Source of the DNA: Acrocarpospora pleiomorpha
Lineage (GTDB): Bacteria; Actinomycetota; Actinomycetes; Streptosporangiales; Streptosporangiaceae
Assembly: GCF_009687885.1 (NCBI RefSeq)
Contig: NZ_BLAF01000030.1
Span: forward strand, 49,866 to 113,865
Direction of reading: 5' to 3'
DNA: 64,000 bases
The notes beneath the pieces were generated by a model. That model searched no databases and was not told where the DNA came from. It was given only the letters and a program-made list of their open reading frames with translations. Positions 37,846-45,828 of this stretch are shown here, one piece after another. Numbering within the stretch: position 1 is the first letter of the stretch; every line of letters starts with the position of its first letter. The position numbers and the translations under genes are program-made.

Positions 37846-38259
37846 CTAAACGATTGCGGCATCTTCCAGCGTTCGTTTCATGTCCTGCGCTCCCCGTTCG
37901 ACGCGAGCGCGGGTGTCGGTCGCCAGCGCATCCGGCAGCAGGTCGGTAATCCACACGAGCCGACTGCGGTCTGAACCTTCGGGAAAGACCTGGAACGAAG
38001 CGTGGTGGTGAGTGATGGGCGGTCGCGCTCCTTCGATCACGGCATAGGCGAGACGACGAGCCGTGTCGTCGACATCGACGATCAGTTCGCGGATGATTCT
38101 GCCATCGGGAAGAACGAGAATCCTGACGTGGCCTTCCAGGCGGGTGTCGACAACGCGGTCCGGCAGAAGGCGCACGTGCACCGCCCCCACATCGCGTATC
38201 GCCGCCCACACCTGCTCCGGCCGGGAATTGATCACGACTTCTGTGTGAATGGAAGCCAT
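37846..38259 (-). CDS. SRPBCC (polyketide cyclase/START-like) family protein
   Basis: 137-residue protein. The start at 38259 follows AGGAGATC; the longer open frame has no site. It shows MASIHTEVVINSRPEQVWAAI and HASFQVFPEG with LVWITDLLPDALA, the helix-grip pattern of SRPBCC proteins. These bind hydrophobic ligands or act as cyclases. It lies 76 bp downstream of a MarR gene on the same strand and is probably controlled by it. Confidence 0.85.
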   Translation of the reverse strand: MASIHTEVVINSRPEQVWAAIRDVGAVHVRLLPDRVVDTRLEGHVRILVLPDGRIIRELIVDVDDTARRLAYAVIEGARPPITHHHASFQVFPEGSDRSRLVWITDLLPDALATDTRARVERGAQDMKRTLEDAAIV

Positions 38260-38335
38260 TCCGATCTCCTGTCCGAGTGCTTCATCGATGTCGTCGCGCC
38301 TGTCCAGGGAGCGGTGACCTGCATCAATGCCCGTA

Positions 38336-38905
38336 CTACTGAAGGGCTCCCGCGCCATCGGCTTGCCTGAGGTACTCCGAGACCCGGTGCTGGTTATCGG
38401 CGAGCAGCAAGCACAGGTGCCGAAGCTGGGTCAGCTCGGCGGACGTGAAGCCCCGGAAGATCGCCGCCATGGCGGCCTGGGTGGGCCGGCGAAAGGCTTC
38501 GATCCACGCCTGCCCATCAGGCGTGATCCGCGCCAGAACCGAGCGCCGGTCACGCCGATCAGGAACCCGCTGCACCAGTCCATCACGTTCGAGCGTGTCG
38601 ACCAGCCCGGTCACATTGCGGGAGCTCACCCCGGCTGACTGGGCCAACTCGCCGATACTGAGCCCGTCTTCGGCTCCGGCGCTCAAACGAATCAGCACGT
38701 CAAGCGCCCCCGAGCTCAGCCCACGCCCCTGGGCCCCGTGCGCACGCATGCGCTCGACGGCATGAAAGGCGGTGCGAACCGCAGTCGCGGCCTCAAGGGC
38801 AAGGGTGTCATCTCCCGCAGCGAACCGGGTCATAGCAGCCCTGGCCTGTGGGTCGAAGAGGGAACCATCAGGATCACGTTCGAATGATTTATGTACGTCC
38901 TTCAT
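38336..38905 (-). CDS. MarR-family transcriptional regulator
   Basis: 189-residue winged-helix regulator. The HTH and wing are in LSIGELAQSAGVSSRNVTGL then VDTLERDGLVQRVPDRRDRR, with the family's RDRRSVLARITPDG. It has an N-terminal extension of ~40 residues. It is the first gene of a two-gene unit with the SRPBCC protein. Upstream AT-rich DNA (38915-38940) contains AGTACGTATTAAAGTAG read on the minus strand, a possible promoter/operator. Confidence 0.88.
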   Translation of the reverse strand: MKDVHKSFERDPDGSLFDPQARAAMTRFAAGDDTLALEAATAVRTAFHAVERMRAHGAQGRGLSSGALDVLIRLSAGAEDGLSIGELAQSAGVSSRNVTGLVDTLERDGLVQRVPDRRDRRSVLARITPDGQAWIEAFRRPTQAAMAAIFRGFTSAELTQLRHLCLLLADNQHRVSEYLRQADGAGALQ

Positions 38906-39020
38906 GATGAAGCACTACTTTAATACGTACTTCCCTAATTGTCGACGGCGGTTCCAGACGTCGGCTGTCCCGCAGCGACCGCAAGAGTCTGCCGATGGAT
39001 CCCCGCCGTCTCGAACAGTT

Positions 39021-39563
39021 TCAACCCGCACCATGCGACGACCGCGTTCCGTGACCACGCAACCACTCATCCAGAGCAACGTAGTCAGCGTCGCCGAGAC
39101 CCCGTCCGGGGTCGACACGATGAAGCAGGGCACGTCCTCGGTGGTGTACGGACACCCAGGCTCGATCTATGTCAGTGACCTCATCGTCAACCCAGGCGAA
39201 CGAACGCCCTGCCGCCCAGTCGACGAGCGCCCGAGTCTTCCAGTGCATCCCCTCCCGCTCGTCCCGCTCATCAGCCTCGGACGGCTCCGGCCACATCACC
39301 ACCGGCAACCGCGGCAGCCTGATCCGCGGCGCAATGCACTCATTCGCGTCGTCCATCCATGCCGTGGCCCAGACCAGATCGCACGGCAGCGCCACCAGCC
39401 GGGGCCCATGCGCGGGATTAATCCTGGCCAGCAGCGGATTCGAGTCAGCCTTCCGTGGTTCGCCTGTTCGATAAGTCGGATACTGCTGCGCTGCCGCGCC
39501 GAATGGAATGAGCGGTCCATCGACATCGAGGAAGAGCAGCGGACGCTGCGCAGAGTCGGTCAC
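39021..39563 (-). CDS. HAD-like domain protein
   Basis: 180-residue protein beginning at GTG 39563. LLFLDVDGPLIPFG is HAD motif I (nucleophile and general-acid Asp pair), and the second acidic motif is FAWVDDEVTDID. The middle segment ATAWMDDANE resembles motif II. The C-terminal VALDEWLRG is shared by actinobacterial HAD-domain proteins of unknown substrate. Flanked by MarR and an unknown gene on the same strand, with gaps suggesting independent transcription. Confidence 0.82.
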   Translation of the reverse strand: MTDSAQRPLLFLDVDGPLIPFGAAAQQYPTYRTGEPRKADSNPLLARINPAHGPRLVALPCDLVWATAWMDDANECIAPRIRLPRLPVVMWPEPSEADERDEREGMHWKTRALVDWAAGRSFAWVDDEVTDIDRAWVSVHHRGRALLHRVDPGRGLGDADYVALDEWLRGHGTRSSHGAG

Positions 39564-39643
39564 GGCTGCACGGTAGCTCCCAGACCCACTCGATGAGGAG
39601 CTCGCCCAACCACAGGAGTGGCTTCAGCCCTCGTGTGTGGTCC

Positions 39644-40087
39644 TCACACCGTCGGCTCGGTAGCGGCCAGGTTGTCGCTCATCGCGGTAAGGACCGTCAG
39701 GATCGATGCGACGACTTCGATCTCCATCGGACCGACCACTCGCAACAAGGCCAGTTCGGTCTGCCCAGGGAATCGCCGGACGATGGTGAACCCGTCAGGC
39801 CACGGGTGTGGTAATTCCGGAAGGTGGCGCACTGAGATCTCGTCGACGAAACAGGCCGCGGAGTCGGGAGGCTTGCTGATCGACAAGTGATACAGACCTT
39901 CCAACGAGATGGTGATATCGGGCCATTCCGGGCCTCGTCTGAGGCTGATCTCCAGCGCGTCGCGGTCATTGACGATGTCGAACGACATCCGATGAATGAA
40001 ATAGCCCTCACACGACGCCAGCGCCGCGTTGGCATTACGGCACATGTTTTCAAAACGCGTGGCCGTCCCTGACATGGCTGGGTCCAT
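39644..40087 (-). CDS. unknown protein
   Basis: 147-residue protein I do not recognise. The ATG at 40087 follows AAAGGAAAAG, a fair ribosome-binding site. It is acidic with alternating beta-like segments (ALEISLRRGPEWPDITISL, FTIVRRFPGQTELALL) and a C-terminal helix (EVVASILTVLTAMSDNLAA). There is no signal peptide. The size and acidic beta/alpha character are compatible with an immunity or accessory protein, but there is no partner toxin next to it, only an alpha/beta hydrolase gene 31 bp upstream on the same strand. Confidence 0.65.
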   Translation of the reverse strand: MDPAMSGTATRFENMCRNANAALASCEGYFIHRMSFDIVNDRDALEISLRRGPEWPDITISLEGLYHLSISKPPDSAACFVDEISVRHLPELPHPWPDGFTIVRRFPGQTELALLRVVGPMEIEVVASILTVLTAMSDNLAATEPTV

Positions 40088-40118
40088 ACTTCTTTTCCTT
40101 TATCGGTACGAGAATGGG

Positions 40119-40877
40119 TCACAGTTTCGCGAGGAAGGCCGCCACCGCTTTGTTGAAGGCTTCAGGGGTTTCTATCGCCGACAGGTGACCGGCATTCGGC
40201 AGGACTTCGAGATGAGAGTCCGGAGCGGCTTCCGTCATGGCCTTGGCCTCGGTGAGTGGGGTCAACTCGTCCTCTTCGCCTACCAGGACCAGGGCGGGGA
40301 TCTTCAGGGCGCGGAGAGTGTCGAAGGAGTCTGGCCGGGCGGCCATGGCTCGGAGCGCCCAAGCGACGGCGGCGGGCGGCGCCGCCTGCACCAGGCCACG
40401 GACACGGCCGAGAACCATGGCCCGATGGGTCAGCGTCGTGGGTCCCACCAGATTGGGGATCGTGTCGGTGAGATCACCCCCAGACAGCACACGCTGGGCG
40501 GTTCGTTCGCGATTGGCGGCGGCTTCGGGGGAGTCCGGTGCGGCCTTGGTGTCGGCCAGGACGACCGCTTGTACGCGATCCGGATGACGGCGGCAGAATG
40601 CCATGGCCACGTACCCACCCATGGACTGACCACCTATAACAGCACGCTCGATCCCTTCGCCATCGAGCAACTCGGCCACATCATCGGCCATCACATCCAT
40701 GGACGGATCGTCATCCCCGAGCTGCGACCCACCGAACCCCCGCATATCCGGAGTGATCACCCGGCACCGGCTCGCCAGCCCTTCCCGCTGCCCCAACCAC
40801 ATAGCCGACGAAAACGGAAAAGCATGGAGGAGCACTACCGGAATACCCTGACCGGCCTCACGAAACGACAATCGCAT
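40119..40877 (-). CDS. alpha/beta fold hydrolase
   Basis: 252-residue hydrolase. LLHAFPFSSAMW (oxyanion region), the nucleophile elbow GGQSMGGYVAM, the acidic residue in LVGEEDELTPL and the catalytic His in PNAGHLSAIETPEAF form a clear Ser-Asp-His set. It is close to the 3-oxoadipate enol-lactonase/haloperoxidase-like group. The gap to the following unknown gene is small, so they may be co-transcribed. Confidence 0.9.
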   Translation of the reverse strand: MRLSFREAGQGIPVVLLHAFPFSSAMWLGQREGLASRCRVITPDMRGFGGSQLGDDDPSMDVMADDVAELLDGEGIERAVIGGQSMGGYVAMAFCRRHPDRVQAVVLADTKAAPDSPEAAANRERTAQRVLSGGDLTDTIPNLVGPTTLTHRAMVLGRVRGLVQAAPPAAVAWALRAMAARPDSFDTLRALKIPALVLVGEEDELTPLTEAKAMTEAAPDSHLEVLPNAGHLSAIETPEAFNKAVAAFLAKL

Positions 40878-41367
40878 CCACCCACGGTATCCTCTCCTGG
40901 CTACCCCAGGTCAACGGAACAATTCCGACGTCTGCTCACTCGTTCGATAGTCCTCGATCAGCTCGGTGAGCCTCAATTCCATGCCCGGCCAAAGACTCAA
41001 ATATGTGGGAGAAGCCCTGCTGAGGGGCCACAGCTATCCGTGGTAAAGCCAGGTCTTCGAAAGTTATCGGGGAGCCCGAGGGCCCTGTGCATTAGCCCAA
41101 CAGGCTCTCTGGCCTCGTGAACTTCGATGTGGGCAATCTTGTCTGCGGCTTACGCTGGCGGGCACCGCCGATCAAGTTCCTAGAGTCGGCATACCAGGCA
41201 GTGAGATTCGGCTCACCTCGCTTTGAGGGCTTGGGGTTGCCTTGCATGATGGAGTCAAACAGGTTCCGCCGCGCGTTTGTCCAGGGATACGGTTGCGTCG
41301 CTCCGACGTCACCGCACCTCCTGGATGGCGCACAGCGATGTTTCTCAAGCCGTAGGAGAACATCGCT
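40878..41367. other. 490-bp gap without recognisable gene
   Basis: Several short open frames exist here, but none has both a start with a ribosome-binding site and a protein-like composition. I see no tRNA, transposase end or strong terminator. It marks the beginning of a gene-poor, fragment-rich accessory stretch. Confidence 0.6.
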
Positions 41368-41622
41368 ATGTCCGGCATCGCGGCCATCCTGGCAGCCATC
41401 CCCACCTCCGTCCTCGTGGTGATCGTTGTGCTCCGCTGCGGCCCGGATGCCCTGCTGCGGTTGCTCGCCGGACTGGTTGCCCTCTTCTCCCGGAACGACG
41501 CTCGCCGACGGCGTGCCCTCGCCATCCTTCGACTCCTTCAACAAGGTCAACCGAAGATCGCAAACGCGTCTGATAAGGGATCCGGACCCAGCATTCGGGT
41601 CCCTTCGGAAGGAGCGAAGTGA
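41368..41622 (+). CDS. small membrane protein, unknown
   Basis: 84-residue protein with ATG at 41368 preceded by AGGAGAA at 8 nt. One N-terminal hydrophobic helix (AILAAIPTSVLVVIVVL) is followed by the short basic domain NDARRRRALAILRLLQQ. This anchor-plus-basic-tail layout occurs in many small uncharacterised actinobacterial proteins. It has no same-strand neighbour within 350 bp. Function unknown; it may be expressed alone. Confidence 0.55.
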   Translation: MSGIAAILAAIPTSVLVVIVVLRCGPDALLRLLAGLVALFSRNDARRRRALAILRLLQQGQPKIANASDKGSGPSIRVPSEGAK

Positions 41623-41648
41623 CCGGAGAGACAAGAGAAGGCACACAG

Positions 41649-41738
41649 GCTGGTTATGCGGCGGATCTTGTCGAGTTTCTGGGGGAGGGCCAGGACGATC
41701 GAGGAGTAGATGGTGCCGCAGCGTACACAGCGGGCCAA
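41649..41738 (-). pseudogene. 90-bp fragment of a TrmB/LuxR-like regulator
   Basis: The reverse complement matches 42466-42555 of the intact regulator gene at 80 of 90 positions, reading VRCGTIYSSIVLALPQKLDK where the intact gene has VRCRAIYSSIVLDLPQKLDE. There is no homologous sequence on either side. It is a remnant of a second paralogue or a rearranged copy. Confidence 0.75.
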
Positions 41739-41853
41739 TCAGGTCGGTGAGGGTGCGGATGGCGGGGGATGGCGGGCGGAGGGCTGGTGCCGAATCGGTC
41801 GAGGTCGGAAGAGCGGCTGAGCTCGCGCCGGAGGGCCGGCCGTATGACAGACA

Positions 41854-41883
41854 ACGGCCGGCGCCTCCCTCAACGCCGGCCGT
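41854..41883. repeat. 10-bp perfect inverted repeat
   Basis: ACGGCCGGCG (41854-41863) and CGCCGGCCGT (41874-41883) around a 10-nt loop lie between the regulator fragment and the intact regulator gene. It could be a relic terminator. Confidence 0.55.
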
Positions 41884-42006
41884 AGGTCTTCCTCCCTCAA
41901 GGTGTTGCCTTGAAAGACACTTCAACGATGACGTGGATCTGGCGTGTGATGTACCGATTGGGCTGGCCGGTACCGGCCAGTGGCCGGAATCTGCCAAGGT
42001 AGAGGT

Positions 42007-42957
42007 ATGTGGGAAGCGATCGGCTTGTCCGGGTTGGAGGAGCGGCTGTATCGCCTTCTGCTGCGCGATCCCAAGATTTCCCCCGAGGAGTCCACCCGAA
42101 GGCTGGAATCGTCACACGCTGAAGTTCGGGCCGCGCTGGACCGACTGCAGGAGTCCGGACTGCTTGAATCCGCCGGACCGTATGGGTATCGCCCGGCGGA
42201 CCCGCGGGTCGCGTTGTCGTCCGCCATCCGGCGACGGCGGGCGGAGCTGGATCGCCTCGCCATGACCGCCGAGGAACTCGCCACCGACTTCCAGGAGGGT
42301 CTGCTCCGCGCCGACCCCGGCCGGGTGATCGAGGTCGTCGAGGGGTCGGCGGCGGCCGGACGCCGGGTCGTGGAACTGCTCGCCGGAGCGACCCGCGAGG
42401 TGCTCGCCCTGGACGCCCCGCCGTACGCCGCGACGGGCACATCCCTGGATGCCGAGGAGGCGGCCTTGGCCCGCGGCGTACGCTGCCGGGCCATCTACTC
42501 CTCGATCGTCCTGGATCTCCCCCAGAAACTCGACGAGATCCGCCGCATGACCGGCTTAGGAGAGCAGGCCCGAGTCCGCTCCCGAGTCCCGATCAAGCTG
42601 ATCCTGGTAGACGGCCGCACCGCCCTCCTCCCCCTCACCGACCACGAGGAAGGCGCCCGCTTCACCTCCATAGTGGTAGGCCGCAGCGCCCTCACCAACG
42701 CCCTGGTAGCCCTCTTCGAAACCCTTTGGCGGGAATCGTCCCCCGTCTGGGGCGCCTCCGCCCTGGCCCCCGGCGACGGCGTGGACCAGCAGATCCTCGA
42801 ACTCCTGGCCGTCGGTATGAAGGACGAATCCATCCTCCGCCAACTAGGCATCTCCGAACGCACCCTCCGCCGCCGCATAGCCTCCCTTTTCGACCGCCTC
42901 GGCGCTACGGGCCGCTTCCAAGCCGGCGTACAAGCCGCCCGAAAAGGCTGGATTTAG
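42007..42957 (+). CDS. TrmB-like/LuxR-type transcriptional regulator
   Basis: 316-residue regulator. The ATG at 42007 gives MWEAIGLSGLEERLYRLLL, an N-terminal TrmB-like winged helix that continues EESTRRLESSHAEVRAALDR. The middle domain includes GRVIEVVEGSAAAGRRVVEL and RAIYSSIVLDLPQKLDE, an effector-like region seen in Streptomyces regulators with this architecture. The C-terminal LuxR HTH is VDQQILELLAVGMKD to SERTLRRRIASLFDRLG. It is monocistronic, and pieces of similar genes lie on both sides. The ligand is unknown. Confidence 0.88.
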   Translation: MWEAIGLSGLEERLYRLLLRDPKISPEESTRRLESSHAEVRAALDRLQESGLLESAGPYGYRPADPRVALSSAIRRRRAELDRLAMTAEELATDFQEGLLRADPGRVIEVVEGSAAAGRRVVELLAGATREVLALDAPPYAATGTSLDAEEAALARGVRCRAIYSSIVLDLPQKLDEIRRMTGLGEQARVRSRVPIKLILVDGRTALLPLTDHEEGARFTSIVVGRSALTNALVALFETLWRESSPVWGASALAPGDGVDQQILELLAVGMKDESILRQLGISERTLRRRIASLFDRLGATGRFQAGVQAARKGWI

Positions 42958-43051
42958 CCACTCGCTCATCTCTCGAACTGTCTGCGCCCCGCTTGGGCAG
43001 GGATCTTTGAGAGTGCTCGACTCCGGCAAGTCGCAAATGGGGAAGGCTGGG

Positions 43052-43624
43052 TCAGATCAGTTCGATGAGGTCGATTTCCAGAGATAGCGGAGCTGACACC
43101 TTGAGCTTGCCTGTATCGACCCCGGCAGAAGCGTAGAGGCCAGTAGTGGGGTCCAGGCGATAACGGAACACCGCCGGTCCGTGATCATGGTCGTCAAGTT
43201 CGACTCGCCAATAGTGCTTGATCCCCGCAGCGGCGTACTCCGCAGGCTTGTCCTTCTGGTCCGCAGTGACCGACGCGGGTGACATGACCTCGACGACCAT
43301 CAAGCAGTGTCCAGGGCGCAGAGTCTCCTCGTCGGGGAGCGACGCGTCGTAGACGGCGATATCAGGACGTCGATTGAGCAGCGGGATGTCACGAAGTCTC
43401 AAGTCAATGTCGGTGGAGACAGCCAGGTGGTCGCCGCAGACGTACTCGATCGCGTTTGCCAGGCGGCGGCCGAGGATCTGGTGCGCGCGGCGGGGGGCGG
43501 CGTTCACGACGATGGCTCCGTCCACGATCTCAATGCGCCTGGAGATGTCCTCGGGCAGCCCTTCGTAGGCCTCGGCACTGAGCCCTTCGGGCGACAGCAC
43601 CATCCAGTCGGGCAACGCGGTCAT
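43052..43624 (-). CDS. Uma2-family (DUF820) nuclease-fold protein
   Basis: 190-residue protein of the Uma2 family with a PD-(D/E)xK-like core: RRPDIAVYD (Asp), then CLMVVEVMSPASVTADQKDK (Glu and downstream Lys), and AGIKHYWRVELDD. These are common in actinobacteria and cyanobacteria and often multiply; their nuclease activity and role are unproven. It starts at 43624 and stands alone. Confidence 0.88.
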   Translation of the reverse strand: MTALPDWMVLSPEGLSAEAYEGLPEDISRRIEIVDGAIVVNAAPRRAHQILGRRLANAIEYVCGDHLAVSTDIDLRLRDIPLLNRRPDIAVYDASLPDEETLRPGHCLMVVEVMSPASVTADQKDKPAEYAAAGIKHYWRVELDDHDHGPAVFRYRLDPTTGLYASAGVDTGKLKVSAPLSLEIDLIELI

Positions 43625-43951
43625 GCCCTCAGCATATGACTTTCAGACGCCGAAATGACGGTAGTCTGCGCCGTCATCGTCGCGGAGGGTAGTTGGAGCC
43701 GTTCGGTCACTGTCCGTGCGGATTTCCAGACAAAGAGCCTGGTGCGCCCCATGGTGTGCCGATCTCGCCGAGACCTCTATCAAGGACCGGGATGGCGGTG
43801 CAGGTTGTGAAATACCGACAACTTGCCAGCGCAGACCGGTAGAGAAGGGTTTGAGGTAGCCGTGGCCGATGAGGATGATCATCTCATTGGCTGCGCGTTC
43901 GGGTTCACGATGGGCCCGGACAATGTAGGTGCCGCCGGAGACGGTGCACAC

Positions 43952-43989
43952 ACCGGCCGGGTGATCGAGGTCGTCGAGGGATCGGCCGC
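43952..43989 (+). pseudogene. short fragment matching the TrmB/LuxR-like regulator
   Basis: 38 bp match 42317-42354 of the intact gene at about 35 positions and encode GRVIEVVEGSAA in the same strand orientation. The frame continues into unrelated sequence. It is a second remnant of the regulator family within 2 kb. Confidence 0.55.
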
Positions 43990-44059
43990 GCGGGAGATCG
44001 AGTCGAGGCTGGTCCCGCCAGCCCGCGGGCCCAGCTGCCTCGGTTCACGGGCCGCGGGT

Positions 44060-44220
44060 TCAGCTTCCGGCGCTGGCGGTTCGCAAGGCCTGGAAGTATG
44101 TCTTCTCGGGCTGCGCTCCGATCACGGCGGCCAGCCGCTCCAGGGTGCCGAGTGTGTTCGCGCGATGCCTTCGTTGTGGTGTCCAGGGGCGAGCTGGCCA
44201 AGCTCGACCTGGTGGGATAG
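44060..44220 (-). pseudogene. remnant of an XRE-type regulator C-terminus
   Basis: On the minus strand one frame reads NTLGTLERLAAVIGAQPEK to a stop at 44060. Just upstream another frame reads QVELGQLAPGHHNEGIA. Joined by a frameshift these resemble the helix-turn-helix and following helix of XRE regulators. No intact start or full HTH is present. Confidence 0.4.
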
Positions 44221-44271
44221 CCGCACGCGGGGCCACCGGGCTTCATTCCGGGCTGCGATCCCCGGATGCCG

Positions 44272-45813
44272 TTACTGGATGGGGACCTGGAGGTCGCGGA
44301 ACGGGCCGATCGTGACCTTGAGGGTGTCGGCGGTGTCGGGCAGGGCGAAGAGGTTCCAGAACTCGCGGGTCTGGCCCGGTGCGAACTTCTCGGTGCTGAT
44401 GCGGACGCCGGAGACGTCGGTGCATGCGCAGTAGAAGTCAACGCCGTCGTCGGTGGGGACCTCTAGGCGGCCGGGCAGGTATTGGCGGCGGGCGGCGACG
44501 TCGGTCACGCGGACGTTGGTTGCGGCCTGGTACTTGTACGCCTCCCAGTCCTGGGCGATGTGAAGGTCGTTGAACCAGGTCTCGGCCGCCCCCTCATTGG
44601 TGATCTTGTAGGTGAGCAGGCCGAGGCCGCCGGGCAGCCGCCGCAGGCCCGTGATCTCCATGGCGATGGGCTGGCCGTCCGCCTTGGTGGTGCCGGTCAG
44701 GCCGGGTGTGCCGGGAGAGGTAGTGGCCACCGGTTCCTGGGCGGCGGGCTGAGGTTTGGGGAAGGTCACCGAAACGCGGCGGTTGCGGCGCTTGCCCTCA
44801 TCGCTGTCGTTGCTGTACAGCGGGCGGCGCGAGCCGTACCCCTTGGCCTGGAAGCGGATCCCGTCCCCGGACAGCATTGCCGACAGGGCGCGCTGCACCG
44901 CCTGGGCGCGGCGCAGCGACAACGGCTCGTTGATGGCGTCGTTGCCGGAGGAGTCGGCGTGGCCCGCCACCGTCACCACTGTGGCGGGGGAGGCGTCGAT
45001 GAGCTTTGCCGTACGGGCCAGGATCGACTTGGCGTTGGGGGTGAGGGTGGCCTTGTCCACCGCGAACAGCACGTCGGAGGAGAGGTTGACGTGCAGGTCC
45101 TTTCCGTCGTCGGCGGTCTCCTCTGATTTGTCCAGGGACTCGGAGGGGAGGATGAGGCGGCGGGTGACCGGCGTGACGGGCTCGGCCTCGGGGTCGGGAA
45201 AGTCACCGCTCGGAGCTTCGTCGCTGATGGGCACGTTGAGCATCGGCGGGCCCACGGGGGTGACGACGGTGGTTGTCGCGGGGTTGCCCGCCGGTGCGGG
45301 CAGCACCGCGTAGACGGTGATCGACTGGCCGGGGTCGATGAAGCGGCCGAGGCCGTCGCGGTCCAGGTCGCTGCACAGGCAGGGGGAGCCGGCGGGTTTG
45401 TAGGGCAGGATCCAGGTGCGGGCCTGCGCGTCGAGGACGCCGATGCCGGAGGCCCACTTGAACGCGCCGAGGGGGCGGGTGCGGTCGCCCATCTCGCCGG
45501 CCCAGGACAGGTGCTTCTCGGTGCCGGTGTTGGACAGCCGGATCTGGGCGATGAGGTGCTTGCCCTTGACGCGGTTGAGGCCGACGACCTCGACCTTGAG
45601 GTTCTCGGTCATGGTGCTGCGGGTTTCGGCCAGGGCCGGTCGGGTGTCTTGATCTGATGCCGTGGCGGTGGCGGGCGGAGCGCTGGTGGCCGGGTCACTC
45701 GACGCCGGCGCGGTGGTGGCGGGCGGGGGCGCGGCTTCCTTCGTCGGCAGCATCCCGCACCCGGCCGCGGCCAACGTGAGTACGGCGGTCAGGGCCAGGA
45801 TCCGTTTAGGCAT
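44272..45813 (-). CDS. OmpA-family lipoprotein
   Basis: 513-residue predicted lipoprotein. The signal ends in LAAAGC with lipidation Cys19, then a Pro/Ala/Thr linker. Residues ~70-190 form a beta-rich domain with CLCSDLDRDGLG. Residues ~255-360 are an OmpA C-terminal domain with VTVAGHADSSGNDAIN and NEPLSLRRAQAVQRAL, the peptidoglycan-binding signature. A third, beta-rich domain resembling the first follows (FNDLHIAQDWEAYKY and CACTDVSG). OmpA domains are rarer in monoderm actinobacteria and anchor proteins to the wall. It is 15 bp downstream of a membrane-protein gene. Confidence 0.9.
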   Translation of the reverse strand: MPKRILALTAVLTLAAAGCGMLPTKEAAPPPATTAPASSDPATSAPPATATASDQDTRPALAETRSTMTENLKVEVVGLNRVKGKHLIAQIRLSNTGTEKHLSWAGEMGDRTRPLGAFKWASGIGVLDAQARTWILPYKPAGSPCLCSDLDRDGLGRFIDPGQSITVYAVLPAPAGNPATTTVVTPVGPPMLNVPISDEAPSGDFPDPEAEPVTPVTRRLILPSESLDKSEETADDGKDLHVNLSSDVLFAVDKATLTPNAKSILARTAKLIDASPATVVTVAGHADSSGNDAINEPLSLRRAQAVQRALSAMLSGDGIRFQAKGYGSRRPLYSNDSDEGKRRNRRVSVTFPKPQPAAQEPVATTSPGTPGLTGTTKADGQPIAMEITGLRRLPGGLGLLTYKITNEGAAETWFNDLHIAQDWEAYKYQAATNVRVTDVAARRQYLPGRLEVPTDDGVDFYCACTDVSGVRISTEKFAPGQTREFWNLFALPDTADTLKVTIGPFRDLQVPIQ

Positions 45814-45828
45814 GGTAAAGATTCCTTC

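Larger units (their letters stand above)
43625..44271. other. gene-poor region with decayed fragments
   Basis: Open frames on both strands here (for example minus 43643-43951 and plus 43823-44434) are not convincing. Two recognisable remnants are listed separately: a piece of the TrmB/LuxR-like regulator at 43952-43989 and an XRE-like C-terminus at 44060-44220. Confidence 0.6.

Noticed and set aside
41117-41422. 101-codon plus-strand ORF in the 490-bp gap
   Set aside because: No ribosome-binding site, overlaps the better-supported small membrane-protein gene, and no domain recognised.
43643-43951. 102-codon minus-strand ORF
   Set aside because: No ribosome-binding site or recognisable domain, in a region with decayed fragments; left as non-gene pending homology evidence.
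43823-44434. 203-codon plus-strand ORF
   Set aside because: Includes a fragment of the neighbouring regulator and runs antisense to the OmpA gene end; composition is not protein-like.
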